A stretch of DNA of 64,000 nucleotides. Source: Ailurus styani (Eukaryota; Chordata; Mammalia; Carnivora; Ailuridae). The stretch covers positions 6,422,069-6,486,068 of the forward strand of contig LNAC01000031.1 of the NCBI GenBank assembly GCA_002007465.1, in the 5' to 3' direction. Positions 22,981 through 35,122 of this stretch are shown here, piece after piece. Positions within the stretch are counted from its first letter, which is position 1, and each line of letters begins with the position of its first letter. The notes beneath the pieces are model-generated. The model made no database searches and was not told where the DNA came from. It saw only the letters and a program-made list of their open reading frames with translations. A program made the translations under genes and the position numbers.

Positions 22981-23122
22981 CATGAGAGGGAGGAGGGTCA
23001 AAGGGAGAAACAGACTCCGCACTGAGCAGGGAGCCTGATTCAGGACTCGATCCTGGGACTCCAGGATCATGACCTGAACTGAAGGCAGTTGCTTAACCAA
23101 CTGAGCCACCCAGGCATCCCAG
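22909..23122 (-). mobile_element. CAN SINE inside ancient L1, antisense
   Basis: T tail, TTATTTATTTATTTGAGACA, long GA run (22954-22979), AGACTCCGCACTGAGCAGGG body, GAGCCACCCAGGCATCCC head. TSD GGGGGAAAGCTTT at 22896-22908 and 23123-23135. Confidence 0.95.
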
Positions 23123-23416
23123 GGGGGAAAGCTTTCATTCTTTCATGAGTTAAGTATGGTATTAACTATGGGTTTTTCATAAATTCCCCTTACTGTGTTG
23201 AGGAAATTCCCCTTTTTCCTAATTTTTGGGCATTTTTATCATAAGAGGCTTTAGAATTAGGTCAGATGCTTTCTTGGGACTGTATTGAGATGACCATGTA
23301 GTTTACTTTTTTTCAGTTCTGTTAGTGTGGTATGCATTACATTGATTTTCATATATGGAACTGCCATTGCATTCCTGATTTATATCCTGCTTGGTGATAG
23401 TGTATAAGCTTCATTA

Positions 23417-23540
23417 AAATTTTTTTTTTAAACTTATGTAGGCTCAACATGGGGCTTGAACTCATGACCCTGAGATCATGACCTGAGCCGAAATCAAGAA
23501 TTGGATGCTTAACTGACTGAGCAACCCAGGTGCTTCAATG
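23417..23540 (-). mobile_element. Short tRNA-Lys-derived SINE (older type), antisense
   Basis: T-tail then GGCTCAACATGGGGCTTGAA, CATGACCCTGAGATCATGAC, CTGACTGAGCAACCCAGGTG. It lacks the GA-rich and CTGAGCAGGGAGCC body of standard CAN SINEs, so it is a shorter or older subtype. Possible TSD GCTTCATT/GCTTCAAT. Confidence 0.8.
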
Positions 23541-24219
23541 GTGTATAATTTTTAAAATGTGCTGTTGGAACTTGTGTGCTAGTATTTTGTTGAGGAATTT
23601 TAAAAATATTTTCATTAGAGATATTGGTCTATAGTTTTCTTATGGTATCTCTGTCTGGCTTTGGTATCAGGTTAATGCCTCCCTAGAGGTTTTGGTATGC
23701 CCCCCTTTAGGTTTTTATTTTCATTTATCTCAAAGTAAGTTTGGTGTGTCCTAGTGATTCCTTACTTGATCTACTGGTTGCTTGAGAGTACGTTGCTTAA
23801 TGTCCAGGTGTTTGAGTTTTCCAGTTTTCCCTCTGGTATTGATTTCTAGCTTCATTCCATTGTGATCAGAGAAGATACTTTGAATGATTTTGATTATTTT
23901 TTAAATTTGAAAATTGTTTTATGGTGTAACATATGGTTTATTCTAGAGAATGTTCCAATGCAATTGAGAAGAATAGATATTCTACCATTGTTGGATAGAG
24001 TGTTTTGTACATGTTTGTAAGGTCTAGTTAGGTTTATAGTATTATTCAAGTCCTCTCTTTCCTTACTGATTTTCTGTCTATGTATTCTATTCATTATTGA
24101 AGTAGGCTGTTGAAGTTTCCAACTATTACTATATACTGTCTTTCTCCCTTCAATTCTGTCACTGTGTTTGCCTCATATATTTTGAGGCTTTGTTGATTGA
24201 TGTGTATATGTTTATAATT

Positions 24220-24899
24220 TTTAAAAAATATATTTTTATTGAAGTAAAATTAACAGTATTATATTAGTTTCGGGTGTGAAGTATAATGATTAAACAATTC
24301 TATACATTACTCAGTGTTTATCATGATAAATGTACTCTTAATGCCCTTTATCCCTTTCACCAGTCCCCCCAACCACCTTCCCCTGGCAACCACAGTCTGT
24401 GCTCTGTATTTAAGAGTCTTTTTCTGGTCTCTTTTTTCTTTGTTTTGCTACTTAAATTCCACATGTAGGTGAAGTCATATGGTATTTGTCTTTGTCTGTC
24501 TGACTTATTTCACTTAACATTGTACCCACTAGGTCCATCCATGTTGTTGCAAATGGCAAAAATCTCATTCTTTTTCATGGCTGAATAATATTACATTGTA
24601 TATATACACCACATCTTCTTTATCCATTCATCTATCTATGGACACTTGGCTTGCTTCTATATCTTGGCTATTGTAAACAATACTGTAGTAAACATAGGGG
24701 TGCATATATCTTTTTGAATTAGTGTTTTTGTATTCTTTGGGTAAATACCAAGTAGTGGAATTACTGGATCATATGGTAATTTTATTTTTAATTTGTTGAG
24801 AAATCTCCATACTGTTTTACATAGTTGCTGTATTAGCTTGCATTCCCATGAACAGTGCATGAGGATTTCTTTTTCTCCACATCCTCCATATAAACATAG
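24220..24899 (-). mobile_element. 5'-truncated L1 nested in ancient L1, antisense
   Basis: Perfect 12-bp TSD ATGTTTATAATT at 24208-24219 and 24900-24911. Contents: ATATTTTTATTGAAGTAAAA, the CCCCTGGCAACCACAGTCTG 3' UTR segment, and the reversed ORF2 C-terminal region. The antisense frame at 24860-24657 (SWECKLIQQLCKTVWRFLNK onward) is an ORF2 scrap. Confidence 0.93.
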
Positions 24900-25173
24900 A
24901 TGTTTATAATTGTCATATCTTTGTGATGAGTTGATCCTTTATCACTATAAAATGTCTTTCTTTATCTCTTGCAACAGTTTTTGATGTAAAATCCATTTGT
25001 CTCATATTAATATTGTGAACTGGGCTCCCATGTTGTTACTATTTGCATGTAATACCTTTTTACTTCCTTTCAGTTTCAGCTCATGTTTTTGGGTGTAAAA
25101 TGAGTCTCTTATATAAGCAGTTTATAGCTGTGTCATTTTAAAAAAAAATAATTCTACTAATAGTTGTCTTTTA

Positions 25174-25650
25174 TTTTTTTCAAATTTTTATTTAAATTCT
25201 AGTTAGTTAACATACAGTACAGTGTTAGTTTCAGGAGTAGAATTCAGTTATTCATCACTTATATACAACACCCAGTGTACTCTCCTTAATACCCATCATC
25301 CATCTAGCCCTCCCCCCACCATCTCCCTCTATCACTCTTGTTTGTTTTCTATCTTTAAGAGTCTCTTACGGTTTGTCTCCTTCTTTTTCCTCCCCCCCAT
25401 ATGTTCATCTGTTTTGTTTCTTAAATTACACATATGAGTGAAATAATATGGTATTTGTCTTTCTCTGACTTATCTCACTTAGCATAACACACTCTAGTTC
25501 TATCCATGTTGTTGCAAATAGCAAGATCTCACTCTTTTTGATGGCTTAGTAATATTCCATTGTGTATATATACCACATCTTCTTTATCCATTCATCAGTT
25601 GATGGAAATTTGGGCTCTTTACATAGTTTGGCTATTGTTGATAATGCTGC
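25174..25650 (-). mobile_element. 5'-truncated L1 nested in ancient L1, antisense
   Basis: 14-bp TSD ATAGTTGTCTTTTA (25160-25173) and ATAGCTGTCTTTTA (25651-25664), one mismatch. Starts TTTTTTTCAAATTTTTATTT, then TTAACATACAGTACAGTGTT, and ends in the reversed ORF2 at TTGGCTATTGTTGATAATGC. Confidence 0.93.
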
Positions 25651-27235
25651 ATAGCTGTCTTTTAATTGATGAGTTTAACCTTGCTGCATACAGAACTCCT
25701 GGTTGACATTTTTTCCCCCTTTCAATTCTTTAAATATATTTTCCTCCTGTCATTTGGCCTTCATCATTTCTGATAAAAAATAGGTCATTAATCTTTCTTG
25801 CAGATGCCTTGTATATGATGAATTGCTTTTCTCTTACTGCTTTCAAGATTCTTTGTCCTTCCACAATTTGATAATAATGTGGTGTGGATTTCTTTGTTTG
25901 TCCCCTTAGCGTTTGTTGAGATCCTTGGGTGTGTATATTCATATCTTTTATCAAATTTGGGAAGCTTTTGGATAATATCTCTTAAAAAAATTCTTTTCTA
26001 CTTCTTTTTCTTTCTTGTCTCCTGGGACTCCCATAATGTATATATTGATATGTTGATGGTGTCCCATAGGTCTCTTAGGCCCTGTTCATTTTGCTTTGTT
26101 TTTATTTTTCTCCCCAGACTGGGTGATTATAATTGCTCTGTTTTCAGATGTGATGATTTTTTTCTTTTGCTTGCTTATATTTGCTGTTGAATGCCTCTCA
26201 TAAAGTTTTTGCTTTATATTTTGTACTTTTTAGCTCATAATTTTACTTTGATCTTTTCAATAATTTCTTTGTTGATGTTCCTTATTTGTTTATACATAAA
26301 TTATATTTATAAATTTACTTTGGTTCCTAATTTACTTTGGTTCTTTGTCCATGGCTTTCTTCAGCTCATCGAGCATATTTAAGGTAGTAAATTAAAGTAT
26401 TTGCCTACTAAGTTCAGTGTCTGGGCTTTTTTAGGATGATTTCTGTCAATTTCTTTGTTTTCTATGAATGAGGAGTTTTTTCCATTTGTGTGCCTTATAA
26501 TTTTCTTGTTGATATTTGGACATTTTGAATATTGCAATGTAATTCTTAAAATCAAATTCTTCCTTCTACACCAAGGATTGCTATTGTTCCTTGATGAAGG
26601 CTGCAGTTGTTCATTTGTTATATTGACTTTTCCACATTGTTTTTGCAAACTGTATTTCTTGTCTTGTGTGGTCACTGAAGTCTATATTCTGTTACCTCTG
26701 TGGTCAGCCACTGACCTGACAGATACTTCCTTAAATACCTGGATCCAGTAAGGGGGAAAAGAATTTCAAAGGGTATTATGTCTCTGTGACTTCCTTCAGT
26801 GATGCAAGCAAAGCGACCTGATGGGTTGAATCAATGGCCAGGCATCTGTGTTGGCCCCACAGTGAACTGCCATGTAGGGCCAAATACAGAACTTTAGTTT
26901 TTAGAGGAGAAGGTCTCTAGTGTCTGCCCTGATGCCAGAAAGCTGCATCAAGAATTTAGGCTGTTGTCCTCATGGTTACTTTTGGCAAGGCTTATGGGTT
27001 GTAGCTACTATGTGTAATGCTGAAATTCATTAAAACTTAGTCTCTTTTTTCATCAAGTACTCCCCTGGATGCTACAGTGTTCAACTAGACCCCAGAGTTC
27101 TGAAATAGTTGTTTCTAACAAGTTTTTATTTTTGTTTTTACCAGCTCGATAGTTGTTTTGGTGGAGGGACTGATTCTAGAGCTTCCTACTCTGTCATCAT
27201 CCATGACACCACTCCCTGCTGTGCTCATTCTTAAA

Positions 27236-30042
27236 AGTGTTCCAGTTCAGACAAAAAGTTTTATGGTCACCCATCGGTAAGTAGTGACAAGAGCAAGAAA
27301 AAGAGATGAAAAGAAGTTCTTATAGAAAGTATAAACCATGAGGCTCATCAATAAATATTTATTGACCGCTCAAAGAAGATAAGCTGTCAGATGAATGCTC
27401 CAGGTTTTTCCTAGTTTTAGTTTCTTTATATTTGTTGCCCGTTAGCAAGTTTTTATACAAGTCTAGCATGGGTACAGTGAATGCCTTTGTTGTTAGGATT
27501 GACCAGTCACATTGAGTTTTGATACTGAATATTATAACATGTAGACTAAGAGGTGGAATCTGTGGAACAGGTGTATCTCTTGTTCCTGACATGGGTGCCA
27601 TATTGTCTGTCTTTCTACTTGATCCCCTTCTCAAATCTGTAGGTGGGTTATGAGCAATTGCTTTAATGGCTGTGTGCAGTCTACAGGCCTTATGCTGTAT
27701 AGGCCTGCTATAGACAGTGCTCTTTAATTGGGCAGCAAAATTGCTGCACTGGATTCCCTCCCATTTCAGAAGGCTGAGTACATGCTGTTACTGAAGCATT
27801 TTGTCAATGCCAGCTCAAGGAGGAAGATCCTGGGATTGAAAATCAAACTGGGGGCTCCAAATGGTGAGAAGGACCACTGCATTTTGACTCTTGAGTCTGA
27901 ACATATTCATAATCATATGGAGGTGCTTTTTTGAACATGGATTAATATGCATTTACTCATTTTGGAAATTTACTAGACTGCACCTGATTTTAGAGTCCCT
28001 GTTAAAGTTTTTGGTAACTACTTGGAAAAGAATAATAGAGTACATTTGGAAAAAATGCTTTCCCCGAGAGATCTTGCATTGACTGGCTGGCTGACTGTCT
28101 CGTCATCACTCACACATATATTCAGAATGCTACAAGCGATAGAAAATTTAATGTTTTTAAAATATAATTGAATAAAAGTAGAAAAGTGAAAATGACTTGT
28201 TTACCTTTTTTGGTGCTGTATTAAACATGCATAACCTAATGTTAATGAAATTAAGTAAAATAATTTCCTATTTCTCTAAGTAGCCACATTTTATTGTTGA
28301 ATTTTTAAGCTGTAGAAAGGGGGTTGTGATGGAATTACCATCAGAATATCAGCTGTAGCATATGAAAGGACTGCATATAGTATCTTGATAGTATTAAAAC
28401 TTCTTTAAAATATTTTTAATTATAATTAAAATGTCTAAGTTATAGTCATCTACAAAACAAAATAGTTTTAATCTTTACCATAGTTTTCCATGTGATTTTA
28501 ATACTGTGTACATTAGTATTGGTGCTTGAGTTTAATATTACTTTTGCTAGCATTAAAATTGTTAACAACGTAGCTTTGTAATGCATATTTGAATATTTTA
28601 ATTATGTTGCTATAAACAGCTTTGCTAATGTTATATTTTCAGTGAATATGATGGGCCTTCTGTTAGTGCTGGCATTTAAACAATCTTGCTTTCTATTTTC
28701 CTGTTGTATATACAATGCAAAGTATTCCCACCTGAGATTTTACCAAAATTTCACTTGGGAAACAGAACAAATTTGAAGGATGTTTTCTGGATGTTGCTCA
28801 AATTAAGCTTTGCTTTGAATCAAGCCAAATGATGAAAACATAGTCCAGCCTTCTTTCCAGCAAAATGCAATTACCTCTAAGCCCTATAGTAAAAAGACCA
28901 ACTAATTGAGAACACTTGTCTTTGTTTTCAGTTAGCAAAAATTCTTAATAAGAATGTCCATTTTCTAAATTCAAAAAGGTGGGTTTATTTTTAGTGAATT
29001 AAAAGTTGGGAGCTCTGAAAATAAAGCATATGCAGGTTACTCTCTTCCTCAAGGGGACATATACTACCGCTGTGCTCGTGTGAAGTAATAATGAGATACC
29101 ATAAGCAAACAGTAGATGATTCATGTCAGATGGTTCTTCAATAACGTTAGGGGGGAAAAAGCAGCTGATGTATGGGATATTGAAGGCAGATTAAGTTGTT
29201 AATGTATATTAGTATATTCTTAATTTCCTTTTAATTGAAAAAGACATATTGACTTTAATTAGAACCATTTCACAGGAACTGTCAATTAGCACATGTCAAA
29301 CTAGTTAATTCAGAACAGAATTCTTTTAATTAGGGTCTGCTTTCCTTTAACTATGGGGCCAATGAAATCAGCCTTTCCTTATCTAGATTTTAAATGTCTC
29401 TAAGACATATAATACAAATGTAGACTCTTATCTATTATTAGAAGCCCATATGGATAACATTAAAATGATGATGCTGGCATTGTTCATGCAGCACAAATCA
29501 GAGTCCCTTTATGACTGTTAGAAAAAAAATGGCTTTGAACAAAGACTATTTTAAATACCAGATTTATCCTACTTTAAAGAGACTACAAAATTTATGACAT
29601 GCATGTTCACATTTAAAGTATTATTTAATACGTCTGCTCAAATAAATGGGCCTATTCAAACGTTTTGTGTGTTCTATCAGCCGAAGACACATAAAACATT
29701 GTCAAGCCATACAGCAACATTTTTTTCCTTAAATGAACTGTAATCAAAAAGGGAAAACAGACTGAAAGATTTTTTTTGCACAACATAAAAATAGCATTGT
29801 TAACTTTCATTGCATCCAAAGATTTAATATGAAGAGTTGATACGGTGACTAAACCACTGGTAGTGAGCTAATATGATCTTAGTAATCAGGCGGTGTAAAA
29901 TCTGAAACTTGGCTTTTTCTTAATGTAATATTGTGGAATTGGAGTGTCTTAGTTACATTTTGCATGAGGATGAGCACATATAGTGAGCTTGGTGGGGCAG
30001 GGCTGTATGGTGTTAACATATGAAATAGGTATACTCAGTATT
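27236..30042. other. Repeat-poor noncoding stretch, candidate conserved DNA
   Basis: About 2.8 kb with no recognised interspersed repeat. The 28.6-30.0 kb part has many homeodomain-like TAATTA/TTAATT cores (CAATTAGCACATGTCAAACT, TAGTTAATTCAG, TTTTAATTAGGG) and little simple sequence. A splice-like interval lies at 27770-27863. No conserved coding frame is evident. Confidence 0.55.
27770..27863 (+). other. Possible cryptic exon-like interval
   Basis: A pyrimidine-rich acceptor (TTCCCTCCCATTTCAG ending at 27769) is followed by 94 nt open in one frame and then by a donor-like ATG|GTGAGA at 27864. The encoded peptide (KAEYMLLLKHFVNASS onward) resembles nothing I know, so this could be a noncoding-RNA exon, an old pseudoexon or chance. 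Confidence 0.2.
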
Positions 30043-30050
30043 AGAAGATT

Positions 30051-30258
30051 TTTTTAAAAAGGTTTATTTATTTCAGAGAGAGAGGGAGAGAGAGCACGCA
30101 CAAGGGTGGGGGAAGGGCAGAGGGAGAGAATCTTCAAGCAGACTCCTTGCTGAGTGTGGAGCCCAACAGAGAGCTTGATCTCACCACCCATGAGATTATG
30201 ACTTAAGGTGAAACCAAGAGTTGATGCTTAACTGACTGAGCCATCTAGGTTCCCCAAA
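30051..30258 (-). mobile_element. CAN SINE, antisense
   Basis: AAAAAGGTTTATTTATTTCA tail, AAGCAGACTCCTTGCTGAGT body, AACCAAGAGTTGATGCTTAA and GAGCCATCTAGGTTCCCC head (older variant). TSD AGAAGATT at 30043-30050 and 30259-30266. Confidence 0.92.
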
Positions 30259-30266
30259 AGAAGATT

Positions 30267-30848
30267 GTAAGTGGTGTATAAAGGAAAATTAATATGAAAT
30301 CTAGATTACTTTTGTCATGTAAGATTTAGCCACTATTTTACTGAGTCAGAGTAACAAGGATTATAGGAATTAATAAAATGAGTGTTTAATAAGCTTATGT
30401 CTGGATTCCAAAGAGAATTATCTAGTACATACCCTCCTATTTGTTCATTTGTGGTAGGTACGTTTAACTTAATGATAACCATATCTAAAGTGTGGTGTAG
30501 TGTAACTATCAGTAGCTGCATTTGTGGCAGTTGAATTAAGTGGAGAATTGTAGTAATCTACTTTTGGTTAACAGGCCAAACAACAAAAGCAGTAAACAAA
30601 AAGGTGAAAAAAACACAGCCAAAAAACCCCTTTTCTTCCAGAGTTGGCCTCTTTCTTCTGAATTGTTATTAGAGGTACCTCAGCTCTTGCTTACTGTTTG
30701 AGAGACACAGCTTACATTTAGCAGTTCCATATTTTGTTTCAATCTGTAGCTTTTAACTTTTTTTGGTGCCATATAGTCACTCGAGTCTATAATTAAAGAT
30801 AGTCCTCTTACCAGAAAAATGGGCATAGGCATACATGCACTCAATTTT
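30267..30848. other. Unique noncoding stretch
   Basis: No repeat or gene recognised. Confidence 0.5.
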
Positions 30849-30861
30849 CAGGGTGGGAAAA

Positions 30862-31054
30862 ATTTTTTTTGAAGATTTTATTTATTGATTTGACAGAGAA
30901 AGAGTGAGAGAGGGTTACAAGCAGGGGGAGCAGGAGAGGGAGAAGCAGGTGACCCACTGAGTAGGGAGCCCCACGTAGGACTCAGTCCCAGGACCCTGGG
31001 ATCATGACCCAAGCTGAAGGCAGACGCCTAACGACTGAGCCACCCAGGTGCCCC
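30862..31054 (-). mobile_element. CAN SINE, antisense
   Basis: TTTTATTTATTGATTTGACA tail, AAGCAGGTGACCCACTGAGT body, GAGCCACCCAGGTGCCCC head. TSD CAGGGTGGGAAAA (30849-30861) and CAGGGTAGGAAAT (31055-31067). Confidence 0.93.
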
Positions 31055-31376
31055 CAGGGTAGGAAATCTTAATAAAAAATAATTTGGTACAGCCTGTTGA
31101 AGGATGAAACCTCAATTGTAACTGACTACTTGTAGTGTCACAGGCACTGTGCTTGGTCTGGGAATGAGTAAAATGAGCTACCTTAACATCTGAGTAACTG
31201 TGACAAATTATTTAAACATTTTCAGAAATTACTATGTGATTCTTTTTTTTTGAAACCTTTTTAACTTTCTGAACATTGACCTATATTTACAAATCTTATA
31301 TAAGTTTTACATGTGACAAGATTGACAATTTTATGTAAAAATTGCCTGGAAAATATAGTTATTAAAACAGTAGATG

Positions 31377-31558
31377 TGGGACGCCTGGATGGCTCAGCGG
31401 GTTAAGCCTCTGCCTTTGGCTCAGGTCATGATCTCAGGGTCCTGGGACTGAGCCCCACATCGGGCTCTCTGCTCAGTGGGGAGCCTGCTTCCCCTTTCCC
31501 TCTGCCTTGTGATCTCTTTCTCTCTGTCAAATAAATAAATAAAATCTTTTTTAAAAAA
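31377..31558 (+). mobile_element. CAN SINE, sense
   Basis: Head GGGACGCCTGGATGGCTCAG, CATCGGGCTCTCTGCTCAGT body, short 3' region CCCTCTGCCTTGTGATCTC, AAATAAATAAATAAAATC tail. TSD AGTAGATG at 31369-31376 and 31559-31566. Confidence 0.94.
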
Positions 31559-31566
31559 AGTAGATG

Positions 31567-33140
31567 AGACTGATTTTATAAGTTTAATTCAACAGATTTT
31601 ATTGATTATTTCCATCTTAATTGTAATTTTATCTTGCTTAATAATCTTAGGTGATATTAATTAATACTACAATTTTGGTCCATGTTTTTCTGTTTATTCA
31701 CTTAAATTATATAATTTATGTTTATTTATGAAGAAGATGTAAGGCATACTGATACAATTTTTAAGAGTTGGTCTTACTTAAACTCTAAGCTATACAAATA
31801 ATCTTGGGTGTGCTGCTAATTAATTTCTTGATTATCCATGAGTCACTTATCCATTCTGTGCCAGAGTTTAAATTTGAACACACTTTTGAGAAATATCAAC
31901 ACATGCAGTATCTGTCATTCCACTAGATACTCTTAATTCCTTTGTATCTTCAGAGGGGTCATTTTTGGGGTGTGTGTGTGCGCACACATTAATCTTATTT
32001 AAGGGTCTACGATAGTGGTGTTGAACATATATGTATAAAGTATACATACTTGGTGTGCTTTAGTCCCACTTTGCTCCTTGATCTCCTATAGCAGTTTAAA
32101 TTGCTTTGTCTATTTAAGCATATGTAAAGTTGACCTTTGGTGCATACATCAGTGATAAAAATTTTGACCTTTGGAAATTTACAGGATACATGGTCTTAAC
32201 TTGGTTTAATGATCTTAATTGTATATATGGTATAGATTTTATTTATTGGTAAAAATAAGCAAAAATTATTCAGAGCACATGTTTGTGAATCAAAACCATA
32301 GCCATTTAACTCTGACTTCGTTAGCAGCATTTTAACAGATTATTTAAATTATTAGGAGCTATTATTTCAAATAGCTTTATCCAAACAGGAGAATTATAGA
32401 AATCACTGGAATGTTTTATGTAAAGGAAAGTAGTTTTCAGATTAAAATTTTTAATTGTTGGATTTTAAGAGTTAAAAGGAAATTTTCTTAATTATTTCAT
32501 CTGCTTCTAGATCCTTAATCAATATGGTATTGATTTTACTAGGGACTAAATGCACCACCCTGTATGTGGGATTTCTTTCTCCATATATATGTAACCATCC
32601 CCACCCCTGCAGTGTGATGTACACACATCCTTTCTATCTAATGATCAATAGTTGTCTAACATATTAATTATATATTATATTATAATTTAGTAAATTTAAT
32701 TTTTTATATCTTGAGTGAGAGTGTGTTCAAGTATCTTTAGGACAGTTATATATATATATATGTATGTATAATTTTTTTTTAGCTATTCTCCGTTTGGTTC
32801 AGTACCCCAAATATTTATTAAACATCTCCTATTTTCAGAAACAGTTAATATTAGGTATTATCTTCTTGAACATTAGTTAAAATGTTTATTTGCCTTTCTC
32901 TTGACTATGTAGAATCTGCTAAAAACTAGTAATTGTCAGTAAACTAGCAGTTGCCTTTTTCAAAATTATTTAGCGCTTTATAACTGAAATATTTTCAAGA
33001 CAAGTATCTTATGCAAGATGAATAATCCCATCATTACGGTTATTTCATTTCTTTCACCGATATCATTAGAGGTTCTGGCATATGGAAAAGGTGGGTTCAA
33101 ATTCCAGTATCAACATTTAGTAGCTTTGTAAGCTTAGATA
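31567..33140. other. Unique AT-rich noncoding stretch
   Basis: Low-complexity TA and TG patches (about 31968-31985 and 32747-32760), otherwise unrecognised. Confidence 0.5.
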
Positions 33141-33156
33141 AATAGCTCAAGTTCTG

Positions 33157-33344
33157 GGCGCCTGGGTGGCTCAGTGGGTTAAAGCCTCTGCCTTCGGTTC
33201 AGGTCATGATTCCAGGGTCCTGGGATCAAGGCCCGCATCGGGCTCCCTGCTCGTCAGGGAGCCTGCTTCCTCCTCTCTCTCTGCCTGCCTCTCTGCCTAC
33301 TTGTAATCTCTCTGTCAAATAAATAAATAAAATCTTTAAAAAAA
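33157..33344 (+). mobile_element. CAN SINE, sense, mustelid-type
   Basis: Head GGGCGCCTGGGTGGCTCAGT, CTCCCTGCTCGTCAGGGAGC body, CTGCCTGCCTCTCTGCC segment, AAATAAATAAATAAAATC tail. 16-bp TSD AATAGCTCAAGTTCTG (33141-33156) and AATAGCCCAAGTTCTG (33345-33360). Confidence 0.96.
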
Positions 33345-33408
33345 AATAGCCCAAGTTCTGAGGTTCAGTTCGCTCCTCTAAAAATTGGGGATAATAATAC
33401 CTACTTTA

Positions 33409-35115
33409 AATTGAGGAAGACACAAAGAAATGGAAAAACATTCCATGCTCATGGATTGGAAGAACAAATATTGTGAAAATGTCTATGCTACCTAGAGCAA
33501 TCTGCACATTTAATGCAATCCCCATCAAAATACCATCAATTTTTTTCAAAGAAATGGAACATATAATCCTAAAATTTATATGGATAGAGAAAAGACCTCG
33601 AATAGCCAGAGGAATCTTGAAAAAGAAAACCAAAGTTGGTGTCATCACAATTCCAGACTTCAAGCTCTGTTACAAAGCTGTAATCATCAAGACAGTATGG
33701 TACTGGCACAAAAACAGACACATAGATCAGTGGAACAGAATAGAGAGCTCAGAAATGGACCCTCAACTCTATGGTCAACTAATCTTCGACAAAGCAGGAA
33801 AGAATGTCCAATGGAAAAAAAGACAGTTTCTTCAACAAATGGTGTTGGGAAAATTGGACAGCCACATGCAGAGGAATGAAACTGGATCATTTCCTTACAT
33901 CACACACAAAAATAGACTCAAAATGGATGAAAGACCTCAATGTGAGACAGGAATCCATCAAAATCCTTGAGGAGAACACAGGCACCAACCTCTTTGACCT
34001 CAGGTGCAGTGACTTCTCCTAGGAACATCCCCAAAGGCAAGGGAAGCAAGGGCAAAAATGAACTATTGGGACTTCATCAATATCAAAAGCTTTTGCACAG
34101 CAAAGGAAACAGTCAACAAAACCAAAAGACAACTGACAGAATGGGAGAAGATATTTGCAAATGCCTTATCAGATAAAAGGCTAGTATCCAAAATCTATAA
34201 AGAACTTATCGAATTCAACACCCGTAGAACAAATAACCCAATCAAGAAATGGGCAGAAGACATGAACAGACATTTCACCAAAGAAGACATCCAACTGGCC
34301 AACAGACACATGAGAAAGTGCTCAACATCACTCGGTATCAGGGAAATACAAATCAAAACCAGAGTGAGATACCACCTCACACCAGTCAGAATGGCTAAAA
34401 TTAACAAGTCAGGAAATGACAGATGTTGGCGAGGATGAGGAGAAAGGGGGCCCCTCCTACACTTTGGTGGGAATGCAAGCTGGTGCAGCCATTCTGAAAA
34501 AAAAAACAGTATGGAGGCTCCTCAAAAAGTTGAAAATACAGCTACCCTACAACCCAGCAATCACACTACTGGGTTTTTACCCTAAAGATAACAAATGTAG
34601 TGATCCTCAGGGGCACGTGCACCCCAATGTTTGTAGCAGCAATGTCCACAATAGCCAAACTATGAAAAGAATCTAGATGTCCATCAACAGATGAATGGTA
34701 TATATATACAATGGAATACTATGCAGCCATCGAAAGAAATGAAATCTTGCCATTTGCAATGACGTGGATGGAACTAGAGGGTATTATGATAGGTGAAATA
34801 AGTCAATCAGAGAAAGACAATTATCATATGATCTCTCTGATATGAGGAATTTGAGGGGCAATTTGGGGGATTGTGGGAGGTAGGGAGGGAAAAAATGAAA
34901 CAAAATGGGATCAGGAAGGAGACAAACCATAAGAGACTCTTAATCTCATGAAACAAACTGATGGTTACTGGGGGGTGGGAGGGTAGAGATAGGGTGAATG
35001 GGTTATGGACATCAGGGAGGGTTTGTGCTATGGCGAGTGCTGTGAAAGGTGTAAGCCTGATGATTCACAGACCTGTACCCCTGGGGCAAATAATAATAAT
35101 AAATAAAAAAATAAT
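33409..35115 (+). mobile_element. Young 5'-truncated L1 (carnivore type), sense
   Basis: Begins inside ORF2 (TTGAGGAAGACACAAAGAAA) and runs to the 3' end ACCCCTGGGGCAAATAATAA with an AATAAATAAAAAAA tail. Flanking TACTTTA (33402-33408 and 35116-35122) suggests a short TSD. The 3' UTR G-rich segment GGGGGGTGGGAGGGTAG at about 34970-34986 is the site that is gapped in the copy at 42241. It inserted about 65 bp downstream of a CAN SINE. Confidence 0.93.
33473..34676 (+). pseudogene. L1 ORF2 C-terminal half, frameshifted
   Basis: The thumb/C-terminal part of L1 ORF2 protein is readable across several frames. The first frame has [40 protein letters not shown] and [13 protein letters not shown]. 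After a shift near 33890 comes [20 protein letters not shown], then [40 protein letters not shown] and [16 protein letters not shown], then [14 protein letters not shown]. The endonuclease and reverse-transcriptase catalytic core lie in the missing 5' part, so the remnant is dead. Confidence 0.93.
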
Positions 35116-35122
35116 TACTTTA

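Larger units (their letters stand above)
21120..27235 (-). mobile_element. Near-full-length ancient L1, antisense, with four nested insertions
   Basis: Read from + strand left to right: reversed 3' region (TTTCACTTAGTGTAATGTTT, GCATTCCCACCAGTAACATA), reversed ORF2 (TTGTACCCTGCAAGTTTACT, TTCATTCCATTGTGATCAGA, CATTATTGAAGTAGGCTGTT), then reversed 5' region (TTTTCCTCCTGTCATTTGGC, CTGGGACTCCCATAATGTAT, TCCCATAGGTCTCTTAGGCC) ending near TTCCTACTCTGTCATCATCC at about 27200. It is interrupted at 22909-23122, about 23417-23540, 24220-24899 and 25174-25650. No frame survives beyond ~100 codons. Confidence 0.85.
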
